In this document: in pieces, positions 20,674 to 29,233 of the stretch
Position numbering within the stretch: position 1 is the first letter of the stretch
Layout: each line of letters opens with the position of its first letter
Assembly: GCF_006538725.1 (NCBI RefSeq)
Contig: NZ_BJLQ01000019.1
Coordinates: 1 to 64,000, forward strand
Source of the DNA: Cellulomonas gelida
GTDB lineage: Bacteria > Actinomycetota > Actinomycetes > Actinomycetales > Cellulomonadaceae
Direction: 5' to 3'
Length of the DNA: 64,000 nt
Notes under the pieces: model-generated
Database searches by the model: none
The model's input: only the letters and a program-made list of their open reading frames with translations
What the model was told of the DNA's origin: nothing
Translations under genes and position numbers: made by a program

Positions 20674-21606
20674 TCAGGCCTCGTCGGCCGGCGCGTCGAC
20701 CGCGGGGGCCTCGGCGGCGGGCGCCTCGTCGGCGACCGGAGCCTCGTCGGCGGCCGGGGCCTCGACGACGACCGGCGCCTCAGCGGCGGGGGCCTCGGCG
20801 GCGACCGGCGCGGCCTCGGCCAGACCGGCCTCGGCACCGGCCAGGAGCTCGCGCTCCCACTCGGCGAGCGGCTCGGCCTCGGCGTCCGCGCCGCCCTCGG
20901 CGGAGGTCTTGCCGGAGTGGCGCTTGAGCGTGCCGTCGGCCACGGCGTCCGCGATCACGCGGGTGAGCAGCTGCACGGCGCGGATGGCGTCGTCGTTGCC
21001 CGGGATCGGGTAGTCCACGACGTCGGGGTCGCAGTTCGTGTCGAGGATCGCGACGACCGGGATGCCCAGCTTGCGCGCCTCGTCGACCGCGAGGTGCTCC
21101 TTGTTCGTGTCGACGATCCACACGGCCGAGGGGACCTTGGCCATGTCACGGATGCCGCCGAGCGTCTTCGCGAGCTTGTCCTTCTCGCGACGCAGGACGA
21201 GCAGCTCCTTCTTCGTCAGGCCCGAGGCCGCGACGTCGTCGAAGTCGATCTGCTCGAGCTCCTTGAGGCGCTGGAGCCGCTTGTGGATGGTCGAGAAGTT
21301 GGTGAGCATGCCACCGAGCCAACGCTGGTTGACGTAGGGCATGCCGACGCGCGCGGCCTGCTCGGCGACGGGCTCCTGCGCCTGCTTCTTGGTGCCGACG
21401 AACAGGATCGTCCCGCCGTGGGCGACCGTCTGGGAGACGAAGTCGTACGCGCGGTCGATGTAGGTCAGCGACTGCTGCAGATCGACGATGTAGATGCCGT
21501 TGCGCTCGGTGAAGATGAAGCGCTTCATCTTGGGGTTCCAGCGGCGAGTCTGGTGCCCGAAGTGGACACCGCTCTCGAGCAGCTGGCGCATGGTCACGAC
21601 GGCCAT
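20674..21606 (-). CDS. rpsB: 30S ribosomal protein S2
   Basis: 310 residues from ATG at 21606 ([28 protein letters not shown]), with the [11 protein letters not shown] upstream. The S2 core is complete to about residue 240. Beyond it is a roughly 55-residue Ala/Glu/Pro-rich tail made of repeats such as [18 protein letters not shown], a variable extension also seen in other actinobacterial S2 proteins. The core is conserved, including the [10 protein letters not shown] signature and the [17 protein letters not shown] region. Confidence 0.97.
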   Translation of the reverse strand: MAVVTMRQLLESGVHFGHQTRRWNPKMKRFIFTERNGIYIVDLQQSLTYIDRAYDFVSQTVAHGGTILFVGTKKQAQEPVAEQAARVGMPYVNQRWLGGMLTNFSTIHKRLQRLKELEQIDFDDVAASGLTKKELLVLRREKDKLAKTLGGIRDMAKVPSAVWIVDTNKEHLAVDEARKLGIPVVAILDTNCDPDVVDYPIPGNDDAIRAVQLLTRVIADAVADGTLKRHSGKTSAEGGADAEAEPLAEWERELLAGAEAGLAEAAPVAAEAPAAEAPVVVEAPAADEAPVADEAPAAEAPAVDAPADEA

Positions 21607-22029
21607 GGCACTTCCTTCCGTGGCGAGCCGCAGCGAGCGGCCCGCACGTCGAGCGAGAGCGGCACGTGGTGCGCTCCCGCGATGCGGTTTGTCGGCGCCG
21701 GCGGATGCCGGTGCCCCTGGCGCCACGACGGCCCGCACCGTGAGTCCCGGTCACCCGGCGCTCACGGACCTGTACGGGCACGCCCCCGAGGTCGGACCTC
21801 AGGAATGATGGCGCGCGAAGTCGACCGGCTCTCACCGGTCGCGCCAGAAGTCTAGCCCACCCTCGCCGTGGTCGTGGACGAGGCGCCGCCTGCTCCGGTC
21901 GCGTGCTCCCGTCGCCTCTCAGAACACGTCGCGCGACGACCCGCCCCCAGCCCTCGTCGGTCCGGCACGCGTCCACAGGTGCGCAGGTTCGCGGCACGGC
22001 GTGCGGCGCCGCCCGGGCACGCTCGACGG
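21607..22029. other. Divergent intergenic region before rpsB and the M23 peptidase gene
   Basis: About 420 bases, partly possible upstream coding frame of the peptidase. It should hold the rpsB promoter and leader. Two small inverted repeats lie on the rpsB side: GAGGT-CGG-ACCTC at 21788-21800 and GACCGG-N6-CCGGTC at 21823-21840, the latter flanked by GGCGCG/CGCGCC. A TAGACT hexamer (minus strand, 21849-21854) could be a -10 element, though no convincing -35 is visible. I saw no known S2-binding leader structure. Confidence 0.4.
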
Positions 22030-22680
22030 ATGCCGCCGACGTCCACCCGACCACCAGCCCCGCGCAGCCGTTCGTCCTCCCGCCGCGCGCTCCCTGGTCG
22101 ACCGCTCCTGCACCGCGCACTCCCGGGTCGACCGCTCCCGGGTCGACCGCTCCTGGGCCGCCTGCTGCTGACGTTCCTGCTGCTCGCACCGGCCGCGTGC
22201 GCACCGGCGCCCGCCCGGGCGGCCCCGGCAGAGGCCACCGCGGACGCGGGACCGGCACGCGCGGCGGAGGCGGCGCGCTACGTGCTGCCCGCCCCGGGCA
22301 CCCACGTCGTGCGGGCGTTCGAGCCGCCCCCGCAGCCGTGGTCGGCCGGGCACCGCGGGGTCGACCTCGCCGTCGTGCCGGGCGGGCCGGTGGTCGCCCC
22401 GCAGGCGGGGGTCGTCGCGTTCGCGGGCGACGTCGCGGGGCGAGGTGTCGTGACGGTGCGGCACGACGACGGGCTCACGTCGAGCCTCGAACCCGTGCGA
22501 CCGTCCGTCGCGGTCGGGACGCGCGTCGCCCGGGGCGCGGGCGTCGGGGTGGTGGACGCGGCGGGGCACTGCGCGCCGGTCACCTGCCTGCACTGGGGCG
22601 TGCGGACGGCGCCGACGCGGTACGTCGACCCGCTCTCGCTCGTCGGACCAGCCGGGCCGGTCGTGCTGCTGCCGGGGTGA
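22030..22680 (+). CDS. Secreted M23 (LytM-type) peptidase-like protein
   Basis: 216 residues from ATG at 22030; the frame is open to a GTG at 21868, so the start is uncertain. A basic n-region containing GRPL repeats leads into a hydrophobic signal segment (LLLTFLLLAPAACAPAPARA). The catalytic half has the M23 zinc motif HRGVDLA (about residue 110) and the HWG of the final strand (LHWGVRTAPTRYVDPL), so both motif blocks of a LytM endopeptidase are present. The role would be peptidoglycan hydrolysis or activation of another hydrolase outside the membrane. The gene stands alone between rpsB and a sigma-factor gene. Confidence 0.88.
   Translation: MPPTSTRPPAPRSRSSSRRALPGRPLLHRALPGRPLPGRPLLGRLLLTFLLLAPAACAPAPARAAPAEATADAGPARAAEAARYVLPAPGTHVVRAFEPPPQPWSAGHRGVDLAVVPGGPVVAPQAGVVAFAGDVAGRGVVTVRHDDGLTSSLEPVRPSVAVGTRVARGAGVGVVDAAGHCAPVTCLHWGVRTAPTRYVDPLSLVGPAGPVVLLPG
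22095..22154 (+). repeat. Three copies of a GGTCGACCGCTCC element in the M23 signal region
   Basis: GGTCGACCGCTCC occurs three times (from about 22096, 22126 and 22141, each followed by TG or CG) and encodes the GRPL units of the signal-peptide n-region. The last two are tandem with a 15-base period. It looks like slippage-expanded coding DNA. Confidence 0.6.
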
Positions 22681-22710
22681 CCCCCGCGCTGCGGCCGCTG
22701 CCGGCGACGG

Positions 22711-23682
22711 TCAGTAGCGCTCGGCCTCCGTCAGCCGCGTGCGCAGCCGCGTCATCGCCGCCGTGTGCATCTGCGAGATGCGCGACTCGGTCACCCCGAG
22801 CACCCGACCGATCTCCGCGAGCGTCATGCCCTCGTAGTAGTAGAGGACGACGACGATCCGCTCACGCTCGCCGAGCTGCTCGATGGCACGCGACAGCAGG
22901 TGCGCCGTCTCCGCGTCCGCGAGCGTGCCGGCCGGGTCCATGATGCGGTCGTCGCAGAGCGTGTCGCCCAGCGACACCCCGCCTGCCCGGTCCTCGCCGC
23001 CCAGGAGCTCGTCGAGCGCCGCGAGGTTCGAGGTGGACAGCTGTGAGCACACCGCACGCAGGTCCGAGACGGGCACGCCGAGGTGCGCCGCGAGCTCCGC
23101 CTCGTTCGGTGCGCGGTGCAGCGTCGCCTCGAGCTCGGCGAACGCACGGTCGAGCGAGCGGGCCTTGGTCCGCACCGAGCGCGGCACCCAGTCCATCGCG
23201 CGGAGCTCGTCGATGATCGCGCCGCGGATGCGCGACGACGCGTACGACTCGAACTTCACCGAGCGGTCGAGCTGGTACTTCTCGATCGCGTCGATGAGGC
23301 CGAACATGCCGTAGGAGACCAGGTCGGCCTGCTCGACCGTCGCGGGCAGGCGCATGCCGACCCGGCCGGCGACGGCCGTGACGAGCGACGCGTAGTGCAG
23401 GATCAGGGCGTCGCGGTGAACGCGCTCCCCCGTCGCCTTGTACGCCACCCACAGCTCGGTGACCTCGGGCGCAGGCTGCGCACCGCGCTGGCTCGGGACC
23501 TCAGGGAGCACGACGACCGCGGCGAGCTCGATCTCGGGCTCGTCGTCGAGCGCGACACCGGGGACGACGTCGTCCACCTCGGCGACGAGCAGACCACGCT
23601 GCTGCGGGATCGTGCCGGCCGGGGCGGCGTTGCCCTGGCCGACCGCGCGCAGCGCGGGCGTGGTGTCCACGTGGATGCTCAT
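22711..23682 (-). CDS. Sigma-70 family factor of the FliA/WhiG type
   Basis: 323 residues. After an unusual N-terminal extension of about 75 residues, sigma regions 2 (LVSYGMFGLIDAIEKYQLDRSVKFESYA), 3 and 4 (GMTLAEIGRVLGVTESRISQMHTAAM) follow the FliA/WhiG pattern, including the region after 2.4 with RIRGAIIDELRAMDWVPRSVR. In motile actinobacteria such a factor drives flagellar genes; in Streptomyces the orthologue WhiG drives sporulation. Nothing in this window shows which applies. It lies 12 bases downstream of xerC, and the two may be co-transcribed. Confidence 0.93.
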   Translation of the reverse strand: MSIHVDTTPALRAVGQGNAAPAGTIPQQRGLLVAEVDDVVPGVALDDEPEIELAAVVVLPEVPSQRGAQPAPEVTELWVAYKATGERVHRDALILHYASLVTAVAGRVGMRLPATVEQADLVSYGMFGLIDAIEKYQLDRSVKFESYASSRIRGAIIDELRAMDWVPRSVRTKARSLDRAFAELEATLHRAPNEAELAAHLGVPVSDLRAVCSQLSTSNLAALDELLGGEDRAGGVSLGDTLCDDRIMDPAGTLADAETAHLLSRAIEQLGERERIVVVLYYYEGMTLAEIGRVLGVTESRISQMHTAAMTRLRTRLTEAERY

Positions 23683-23694
23683 GGTCGTCCGTCC

Positions 23695-24615
23695 TCAGGC
23701 TCTCGGGTGAGCCTGCGCGTAGGCCGAGCGAAGCCGCTCGGCGGATACGTGGGTGTAGCGCTGGGTGGTCGTGAGGCTGGCGTGGCCGAGGATCTCCTGC
23801 ACGCTGCGCAGGTCCGATCCGCCTTCCAGCAGGTGGGTCGCCGCGGAGTGGCGCATCCCGTGGGGCGCGAGGTCGACGCCGGTCGCAGCGGTCGCACGGT
23901 GCACGACGGTGCGCACCTGACGCTGGTCGATCCGGTGACCGCGGGCTCCGACGAACAACGCGTCGTCGGAGGCGGCGAGCGTGGAGCGCACGCGCAGCCA
24001 CGCGTCGAGCGCACGTGCAGCGGGAACGCCAAACGGCACGACGCGCTGCTTGTCGCCCTTGCCCGTGACACGCAAGGTCCGCTGCGCGAGGTCCACGTCC
24101 ACGACGTCCGCGCCGCACAGCTCTCCGACCCGCACCCCCGTCCCGTAGAGGACCTCGAGGATCGCCCAGTCACGCACGGTCAACGGGGACGCGGGGTCGG
24201 CCTGCCCAGCGAGCGCGTCGAGCGCGCGGCGCGCGGCGTCCTGCGAGAGGACGACCGGCAGGGTCGCGCCGGCGCGGGCGGTGGCCAGACGCAGCGACGG
24301 GTCGGTCGCGATCAGCCCGGTACGCGCGGCCCAGGAGAAGAACGCCCGCGCACTCGCGCCGCGACGTGCGAGGGTCGCCCGGCTGCTCTCGTGCGCGGCC
24401 ATGGCACCGAGCCACGAGCGCAGCATCGCGAGATCGACGTCCGCGAGGTCGTGAGCACCGTGCCGTGCCGCGTGGCGCAGCAGCGCGTCGATGTCCCCCA
24501 GATAGGCCCGTACGGTATGGGGCGACAGGCCGCGCACGTGGGTCAGATGGGCCGAGTAGTCCGCGAGCAGGCGCGCGCGAGCCGGCGCCTGTGCGGTGAT
24601 CTCGGCCACGTCCAT
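23695..24615 (-). CDS. xerC: Tyrosine recombinase XerC
   Basis: 306 residues from ATG at 24615 (MDVAEITAQAPARARLLADYSAHL). XerC with XerD resolves chromosome dimers at dif. The N-terminal SAM-like DNA-binding domain is followed by the catalytic set: Arg in GTGVRVGELCG, Lys in GKGDKQR, His-x-x-Arg in HGMRHSAATHLL, His in LGHASLTTTQRYTHV and the Tyr nucleophile in the same motif. The gene lies between dprA and the sigma factor, as in many actinobacteria. Confidence 0.93.
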   Translation of the reverse strand: MDVAEITAQAPARARLLADYSAHLTHVRGLSPHTVRAYLGDIDALLRHAARHGAHDLADVDLAMLRSWLGAMAAHESSRATLARRGASARAFFSWAARTGLIATDPSLRLATARAGATLPVVLSQDAARRALDALAGQADPASPLTVRDWAILEVLYGTGVRVGELCGADVVDVDLAQRTLRVTGKGDKQRVVPFGVPAARALDAWLRVRSTLAASDDALFVGARGHRIDQRQVRTVVHRATAATGVDLAPHGMRHSAATHLLEGGSDLRSVQEILGHASLTTTQRYTHVSAERLRSAYAQAHPRA

Positions 24616-24698
24616 GCGGATACCGTGACGGTTTTCGACGCGCCGAACAAGTCTCACATTCACCTGTCCGGCCTAACGGTGGGCGTTTGTCAGGCGAT

Positions 24699-24718
24699 TG
24701 TCCGAATTGAGTCGGACA
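24699..24718. promoter_or_regulatory. Inverted repeat TGTCCGA-N6-TCGGACA between dprA and xerC
   Basis: A perfect 7-bp inverted repeat (24699-24705 and 24712-24718) with a 6-base ATTGAG spacer sits in a patch of unusually low GC content (about 24640-24745). A further TGTCCGG half-site is at 24665-24671. It lies 84-103 bases before the xerC start and about 40 bases past the dprA stop, so it may be an operator for xerC and the sigma factor. No known consensus was matched. Confidence 0.5.
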
Positions 24719-24758
24719 TTTCTCTCGGATCGCCGCGCATTTCACCCGCAGCAGTTGC

Positions 24759-25979
24759 TCAGGTCACACCCTCCGCGCGCCATCCGGACCCCTCATGCCG
24801 CGCGAGACCGGCCAGCTCGAGCGATCCGAGGGCCTCGATCGCCTCCGCCGTGGTGACCCCCGCCACCCGTGCCACCTCGGCCGTGGGGCGCGCCGTGCGC
24901 GTTCCCAGAGCGTCGTGGACGCGTCGGCCCAGAGCGTCCACACCGTCCAGGCCCCGCGCCGCCACGCGAGGCTCGGGTGCGAGGTCGGCGCCGAGCGCGC
25001 CGGCCAGCTCCACGACCTCCGCCGCATCCGTCACGCACGTCGCGACGCCCTCCCGCAGCAGCCGGTGACAGCCCGCCGACGCCATCGACGTCACGGGTCC
25101 CGGCACCGCACCCACGGGCCGGTTCAGGCGCGCCGCGTGGTTCGCGGTGCTCAGCGCGCCCGAGCGCCAGGCCGCCTCGACGACGACGGTTGCGGCCCCG
25201 AGTGCGGCGATCAGTCGGTTGCGCTGCAGGAACCGGCTGCGCGTGGGCAGGCTGCCCGGCGGCACCTCGCCCACGACTGCTCCCCCGCTCGCGACCGCCT
25301 CCTCGATCAGCCTGACGTTGCCCGCCGGGTACGCGCGGTCCACGCCCCCGGCGACCACGACGAGCGTGCGCCCGCCGCTCGCCAGCGCACCGCGGTGCGC
25401 AGCAGCGTCGACGCCGTACGCGCCACCGGACACCACGACGAACCCGGCGTCGACCAGCCCCGCGGCCAGGTCGATCGCGACGCGTTCGCCGTAGGCCGTC
25501 GCGGCGCGTGCCCCGACGAGCGCTGCCGTCCGGGCACGCCCGGTGCTCGGCCAGCGAGCGGCGGCCGGATCCCCGCGCACCCACAGGCACGCGGGTGCCG
25601 CGGCGCCGAGGTCGTCGAGCCCGGCGGGCCACTCGCGATCACCGGGGACCAGGACCCGCACGTGGGACACCCCGTTCGGCGGCGGACGGTGCACCGACCA
25701 GCCCTCGGCGGCCAGGCGCGTCATCCGAGGCGCCCAGCGCTCCACGGCCCGCACGAGACGTGCCGGCGCGTCGCCCGTGGGCGCAGCCCGCGCGGGGACG
25801 TCGACGAGTCCCGCTGCGGAGTCGACGACCCACTGCCACGCCTGCACGGCGCCGAGCTGGGCGAGCAGGGCGCCCGCCACGACGTCGCCCGGCTCGGCGA
25901 GCGCGCTCCAGGCCGCGCGCGCCCACCGCTCCTGCTCGTCGACGACGGGCGTCCCGCCCGCCTCGTGGTGCACGCTCAT
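24759..25979 (-). CDS. dprA: DNA processing protein DprA
   Basis: 406 residues from ATG at 25979. DprA loads RecA on incoming single-stranded DNA in transformation. An N-terminal SAM-like region is followed by the Rossmann-like domain with ALVGARAATAYGERVAID and SGGAYGVDAAAHRGAL, the conserved nucleotide-like fold motif (VVEAAWRSGALSTANHA) and a C-terminal winged-helix domain from about residue 335. It follows comM with a 4-base ATGA overlap and comes after the nuclease-like yraN, the usual actinobacterial competence-like cluster. Confidence 0.94.
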   Translation of the reverse strand: MSVHHEAGGTPVVDEQERWARAAWSALAEPGDVVAGALLAQLGAVQAWQWVVDSAAGLVDVPARAAPTGDAPARLVRAVERWAPRMTRLAAEGWSVHRPPPNGVSHVRVLVPGDREWPAGLDDLGAAAPACLWVRGDPAAARWPSTGRARTAALVGARAATAYGERVAIDLAAGLVDAGFVVVSGGAYGVDAAAHRGALASGGRTLVVVAGGVDRAYPAGNVRLIEEAVASGGAVVGEVPPGSLPTRSRFLQRNRLIAALGAATVVVEAAWRSGALSTANHAARLNRPVGAVPGPVTSMASAGCHRLLREGVATCVTDAAEVVELAGALGADLAPEPRVAARGLDGVDALGRRVHDALGTRTARPTAEVARVAGVTTAEAIEALGSLELAGLARHEGSGWRAEGVT

Positions 25980-27499
25980 GCCCCACGGCCCCGGGTCCGC
26001 AGCGCCAGGGCCCGGCCCACGTCCGAGCGCCCGGGCGCGGTACGGCCCGCGAGATCGGCCAGCGTCCACGCGACGCGGAGCACACGGTCCGCACCGCGTC
26101 GGCTCAACGTGCCGCGGTCGACCGCGCGGTCGAGGTCCGCCACGAGCGCGCGGTCCGGCCCGAGCCGCTCGCGCAGCCAGGCGCCCGGCACCTGGGCGCA
26201 CGTGCGCCACGGCAGTCCCGCGAAGCGCTCCGCCTGCGCGGCGCGGGCGGCTGCGACGCGCCGGGCGACCTGGTCGCTCGAGTCGCCCGTCCGGTCGGTC
26301 GCGCGCGACGGCTGGAGCTCGACCTGCAGGTCCACACGATCGAGCAGGGGCCCGGAGAGCTTGCCCAGGTAGCGGCGTCGCTGCTCGGGCCGGCACGTGC
26401 AGTCCAGACCCTTGCCGACCGCCATGCCGCACGGGCAGGGGTTGGCCGCCAGCACGAGCTGGAACTGCGCGGGGTAGCGCGCGGTCCCCGCGGCCCGGTG
26501 CAGCACGAGCTCACCGTGCTCGAGCGGTTGCCGCAGGGTCTGCAGCACCGCGGTCGTGAACTCGGGTGCCTCGTCGAGGAACAGCACCCCGCGGTGCGCG
26601 CGCGACGCCGCCCCGGGCCGCGGCACGCCGGACCCGCCGCCGATGACGCTCGCGGGCGTCGCGGTGTGGTGCGGGTCCTCGTAGGGCGGACGGCGGAGCA
26701 GACCGCCGCCCGGGTCGAACGTGCCCGCCACGGAGTGGATCGCCGTCACCTCGACCGCCTCGTCCTCGACGAGGTCGGGCAGGATGCCCGGTAGCCGTGC
26801 GGCGAGCATCGTCTTGCCCGTCCCGGGCGGGCCCACCATGAGCAGGTGGTGGCTGCCCGCGGCCGCCACCTCGAGGCACAGCCGCGCCTCGTCCTGACCG
26901 ACGACGTCGGACAGGTCCGGGTCGAAGGCCGAGACGCGCGCCGCGACCGGCTCCGCGGGTGCGGCGGGCACGTCAGGCACCTCGACCGGCGCGCCGTGCG
27001 CCGCGAGCACGGCGGCGAGCGTGCGTGCACCCCGGACCCTCGCACCGGGAACGAGGCTCGCCTCGGCGACGCTCGCCTCGGGCACGACGACGTCCGGGTG
27101 CCCGGCGGCGACGGCCGCCGCGACTGCCGGCAGGATGCCGCGCACGGGGCGCAGGCGACCGTCGAGCCCGAGCTCGCCCAGGTGCACGACACCGCGCACC
27201 CGCGGCAGGTCGACGACCCCGGCACCGGCGAGCGTCGCCACGGCGATCGCGAGGTCGAACCCCGAGCCCGACTTGGGCAGGGTCGCGGGCGACAGGTTGA
27301 CGGTGACGCGCCGGTTCGGCCACGTCAGCCCGCACGAGGCGACAGCCGCGCGGACGCGGTCGCGCGACTCCGCGAGCGACGCGTCGGGGAGCCCGACGAG
27401 CGTGAACGCCGGGAGCGCCGCGGCCAGGTGCGCCTCGACCTCGACCACGTGCCCGACCATCCCGACCAGGGCGACCGACAGCGTCGCACCGAGCGCCAC
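25976..27499 (-). CDS. comM: ComM/YifB family AAA ATPase
   Basis: 507 residues, GTG at 27499. It is an MCM-like helicase that drives branch migration in natural transformation, often annotated as a Mg-chelatase-related protein. The N-terminal Lon-protease-like domain (residues 1-190) is followed by Walker A GPPGTGKTMLAARL near residue 225, Walker B VLFLDEAPEF near 300, and a Cys-rich insert (NPCPCGMAVGKGLDCTC). The C-terminal sensor region carries the RGADRVLRVAWTLADLAGR sequence. The gene ends in an ATGA overlap with dprA. Confidence 0.95.
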   Translation of the reverse strand: MALGATLSVALVGMVGHVVEVEAHLAAALPAFTLVGLPDASLAESRDRVRAAVASCGLTWPNRRVTVNLSPATLPKSGSGFDLAIAVATLAGAGVVDLPRVRGVVHLGELGLDGRLRPVRGILPAVAAAVAAGHPDVVVPEASVAEASLVPGARVRGARTLAAVLAAHGAPVEVPDVPAAPAEPVAARVSAFDPDLSDVVGQDEARLCLEVAAAGSHHLLMVGPPGTGKTMLAARLPGILPDLVEDEAVEVTAIHSVAGTFDPGGGLLRRPPYEDPHHTATPASVIGGGSGVPRPGAASRAHRGVLFLDEAPEFTTAVLQTLRQPLEHGELVLHRAAGTARYPAQFQLVLAANPCPCGMAVGKGLDCTCRPEQRRRYLGKLSGPLLDRVDLQVELQPSRATDRTGDSSDQVARRVAAARAAQAERFAGLPWRTCAQVPGAWLRERLGPDRALVADLDRAVDRGTLSRRGADRVLRVAWTLADLAGRTAPGRSDVGRALALRTRGRGA

Positions 27500-27500
27500 G

Positions 27501-27866
27501 TCAGCACACCCCCTGCAGGTGCTCGACCTGCGCCGCTCCGGACCGCGGCAGCAGGATCGCGATCACGTCGACCCGCACCGACGCCGCTCGCACGTCGTGC
27601 TCCGTGAGCCACTGCGCGGCCAGGCGCCGGATGCGCGCGAGCTTGCGCCACGTCACTGCCTCGGCCGGCGTCCCGTACGCCGTCGACCGTCGCGTCTTGA
27701 CCTCGACGACGACGAGCACGTCGCCGTCCATGCCGACGAGGTCGAGCTCGCCCAGCCGGCACCGCCAGTTGCGGTCCAGCACCCGCCATCCGCGTGCCTC
27801 GACGTGAGCCGCAGCCACGTCCTCCCCGTACCGCCCGACGGCGTCCTTCGCGCGCACCCGCACCAC
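27501..27866 (-). CDS. YraN/UPF0102 nuclease-like protein
   Basis: 121 residues. The fold is that of small Holliday-junction-resolvase-like or restriction-like nucleases: GRYGEDVAAAHVEARGWRVLDRNWRC at the N-terminus and the acidic/Lys core motif GELDLVGMDGDVLVVVEVKTRR, containing a D-ExK arrangement. It is always found near comM and dprA in actinobacteria, but no enzyme activity is established for the family. Its stop lies two bases past the comM start, so the two are likely coupled. Confidence 0.9.
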   Translation of the reverse strand: MVRVRAKDAVGRYGEDVAAAHVEARGWRVLDRNWRCRLGELDLVGMDGDVLVVVEVKTRRSTAYGTPAEAVTWRKLARIRRLAAQWLTEHDVRAASVRVDVIAILLPRSGAAQVEHLQGVC

Positions 27867-27967
27867 CTCCGGCCACAGGGTGCCGTCGGGCGGCAGGTCG
27901 CGACGCGCGCCCGCCCCGGACCTGTGGAGGCGACGCCGCGAACCCGGGCTGGGGTCGGCTCGCGGAA

Positions 27968-27983
27968 GGGCCGACTGCGGCCC
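27968..27983 (-). terminator. Terminator-like hairpin after the rnhB/DUF2469 genes
   Basis: On the minus strand GGGCCG-CAGT-CGGCCC is followed by TT, about 95 bases past the DUF2469 stop. The stem is short (6 bp). The 213-base gap 27867-28079 holds nothing else that I recognise. Confidence 0.45.
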
Positions 27984-28079
27984 GACAGGGAACTCGCCTC
28001 CGGCCAGGCGACCGTGGTGCCACGCCCAGGAGGCGCCGCATGGTCGCTCAGCGAGCTGCGTGGTCAGCCCGGCGGGCGG

Positions 28080-28403
28080 TCAGCGGGGGAAGCCGGGCCC
28101 GCCGCCGAGGTCGAGCTCAGGCTTGGCGAGCTCCTCGACGTTGACGTCCTTGAACGTGACGACCCGCACGGACTTCACGAAGCGCGCGGACCGGTAGACG
28201 TCCCACACCCACGCGTCGGCGAGGGTCAGCTCGAAGTAGACCTCCCCAGCCGCGGACCGGACCTGCAGGTCGACGTGGTTCGCGAGGTAGAAGCGTCGCT
28301 CGGTCTCCACGACGTACGAGAACAGGTTCACGACGTCCCGGTACTCGCGGTAGAGCGCGAGCTCCATGTCGGTCTCGTAGTTCTCCAGGTCCTCGGCACT
28401 CAC
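28080..28403 (-). CDS. DUF2469 protein
   Basis: 107 residues from GTG at 28403 (VSAEDLENYETDMELALYREYRD), overlapping the rnhB stop in GTGA. The protein is the conserved actinobacterial DUF2469, found between rnhB and yraN. It has acidic N-terminal helices and a beta-rich core (SYVVETERRFYLANHVDLQV, FELTLADAWVWDVY). It has no known function. Its universal place among replication and translation genes suggests a housekeeping role. Confidence 0.9.
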   Translation of the reverse strand: MSAEDLENYETDMELALYREYRDVVNLFSYVVETERRFYLANHVDLQVRSAAGEVYFELTLADAWVWDVYRSARFVKSVRVVTFKDVNVEELAKPELDLGGGPGFPR

Positions 28404-29233
28404 GCGTCCATCATCCCCCACGCCGGCGACGAACCGGTCACCTGCCGCGCCGAGCCTGCTGCGGGCTCGGTGCCCGGCAGCCGCCACGAGCGGCGGTGCA
28501 GCACGCACGGCCCGAGCTCGCGCAGCGCACCGATGTGCTCCGGGCTCGCGTAGCCCTTGTTCTCGTCCCACCGGTAGTGCGGGTGGTCCGCCGCGAGCGT
28601 CACCATGAGAGCGTCCCGCTCGCACTTGGCGAGCACGCTCGCCGCGGCGACGCTCGCGCACGAGCGGTCCGCCTTGACCTTGAGCAGCACGCGCGGCGTC
28701 ACCAGGCCCGACGCCGTCTCGTCGTCGTGCCCCTCGTCGGTGAACAGGTCACCCTGAGCGGGGGGCGTGAGCCAGTCGTGCGAGCCGTCGAGCACGACGA
28801 CGTCCACGGGCCCAGCGACCTCGGCCGCGGCGAGCAGCGCGCGCGTACCCGCGAGTCGCAGCGCGGCGATGATGCCGATCTCGTCGATCTCCGCCGCGCT
28901 CGCATGGCCCACCGCTCGCGTGACGCCCCAGCGGTGCAGGCGCGGCAGCAGCGCCACGCGCGCCGCGGGGGTCAGGAGCTTGGAGTCGGCCACGCCCTGC
29001 GGCGCCGACCGGGTCTGCAGGTCGACGACGACCACACCGACGCTCACCGGCCCGGCGAGCGAGCCGCGACCCACCTCGTCCATCCCCGCGACCAGCCGAG
29101 CACCGTCGCGCAGCAGCGCCCGCTCGATGCGCAGGTGCGGGCCCGGGCGCGTGGTGCGGCGCGACCCGGCAGGCACGACCGGCGTCGACGGTGCTGCGTC
29201 GGTCGCGCGAGCGGGTTCGTCCAGGAGGGTCAT
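28400..29233 (-). CDS. rnhB: Ribonuclease HII
   Basis: 277 residues from ATG at 29233, overlapping the lepB stop in ATGA. It cleaves RNA in RNA-DNA hybrids and single ribonucleotides in DNA. The DEVGRG motif (AGMDEVGRGSLAGPVSVGVV) with the first two acidic residues is near residue 45, and later catalytic Asp in VDVVVLDGSHDW and the ASVLAKCERDALM helix follow. An N-terminal extension of about 35 residues, Pro/Arg-rich, precedes the core. Confidence 0.96.
   Translation of the reverse strand: MTLLDEPARATDAAPSTPVVPAGSRRTTRPGPHLRIERALLRDGARLVAGMDEVGRGSLAGPVSVGVVVVDLQTRSAPQGVADSKLLTPAARVALLPRLHRWGVTRAVGHASAAEIDEIGIIAALRLAGTRALLAAAEVAGPVDVVVLDGSHDWLTPPAQGDLFTDEGHDDETASGLVTPRVLLKVKADRSCASVAAASVLAKCERDALMVTLAADHPHYRWDENKGYASPEHIGALRELGPCVLHRRSWRLPGTEPAAGSARQVTGSSPAWGMMDA

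Noticed and set aside
24615-24760. dif site near xerC
   Set aside because: The low-GC inverted repeat does not resemble the 28-base dif layout with its 11-base arms and 6-base centre.
27867-28079. Small gene between yraN and DUF2469
   Set aside because: No reading frame with plausible codon use or start; only a weak hairpin is visible.
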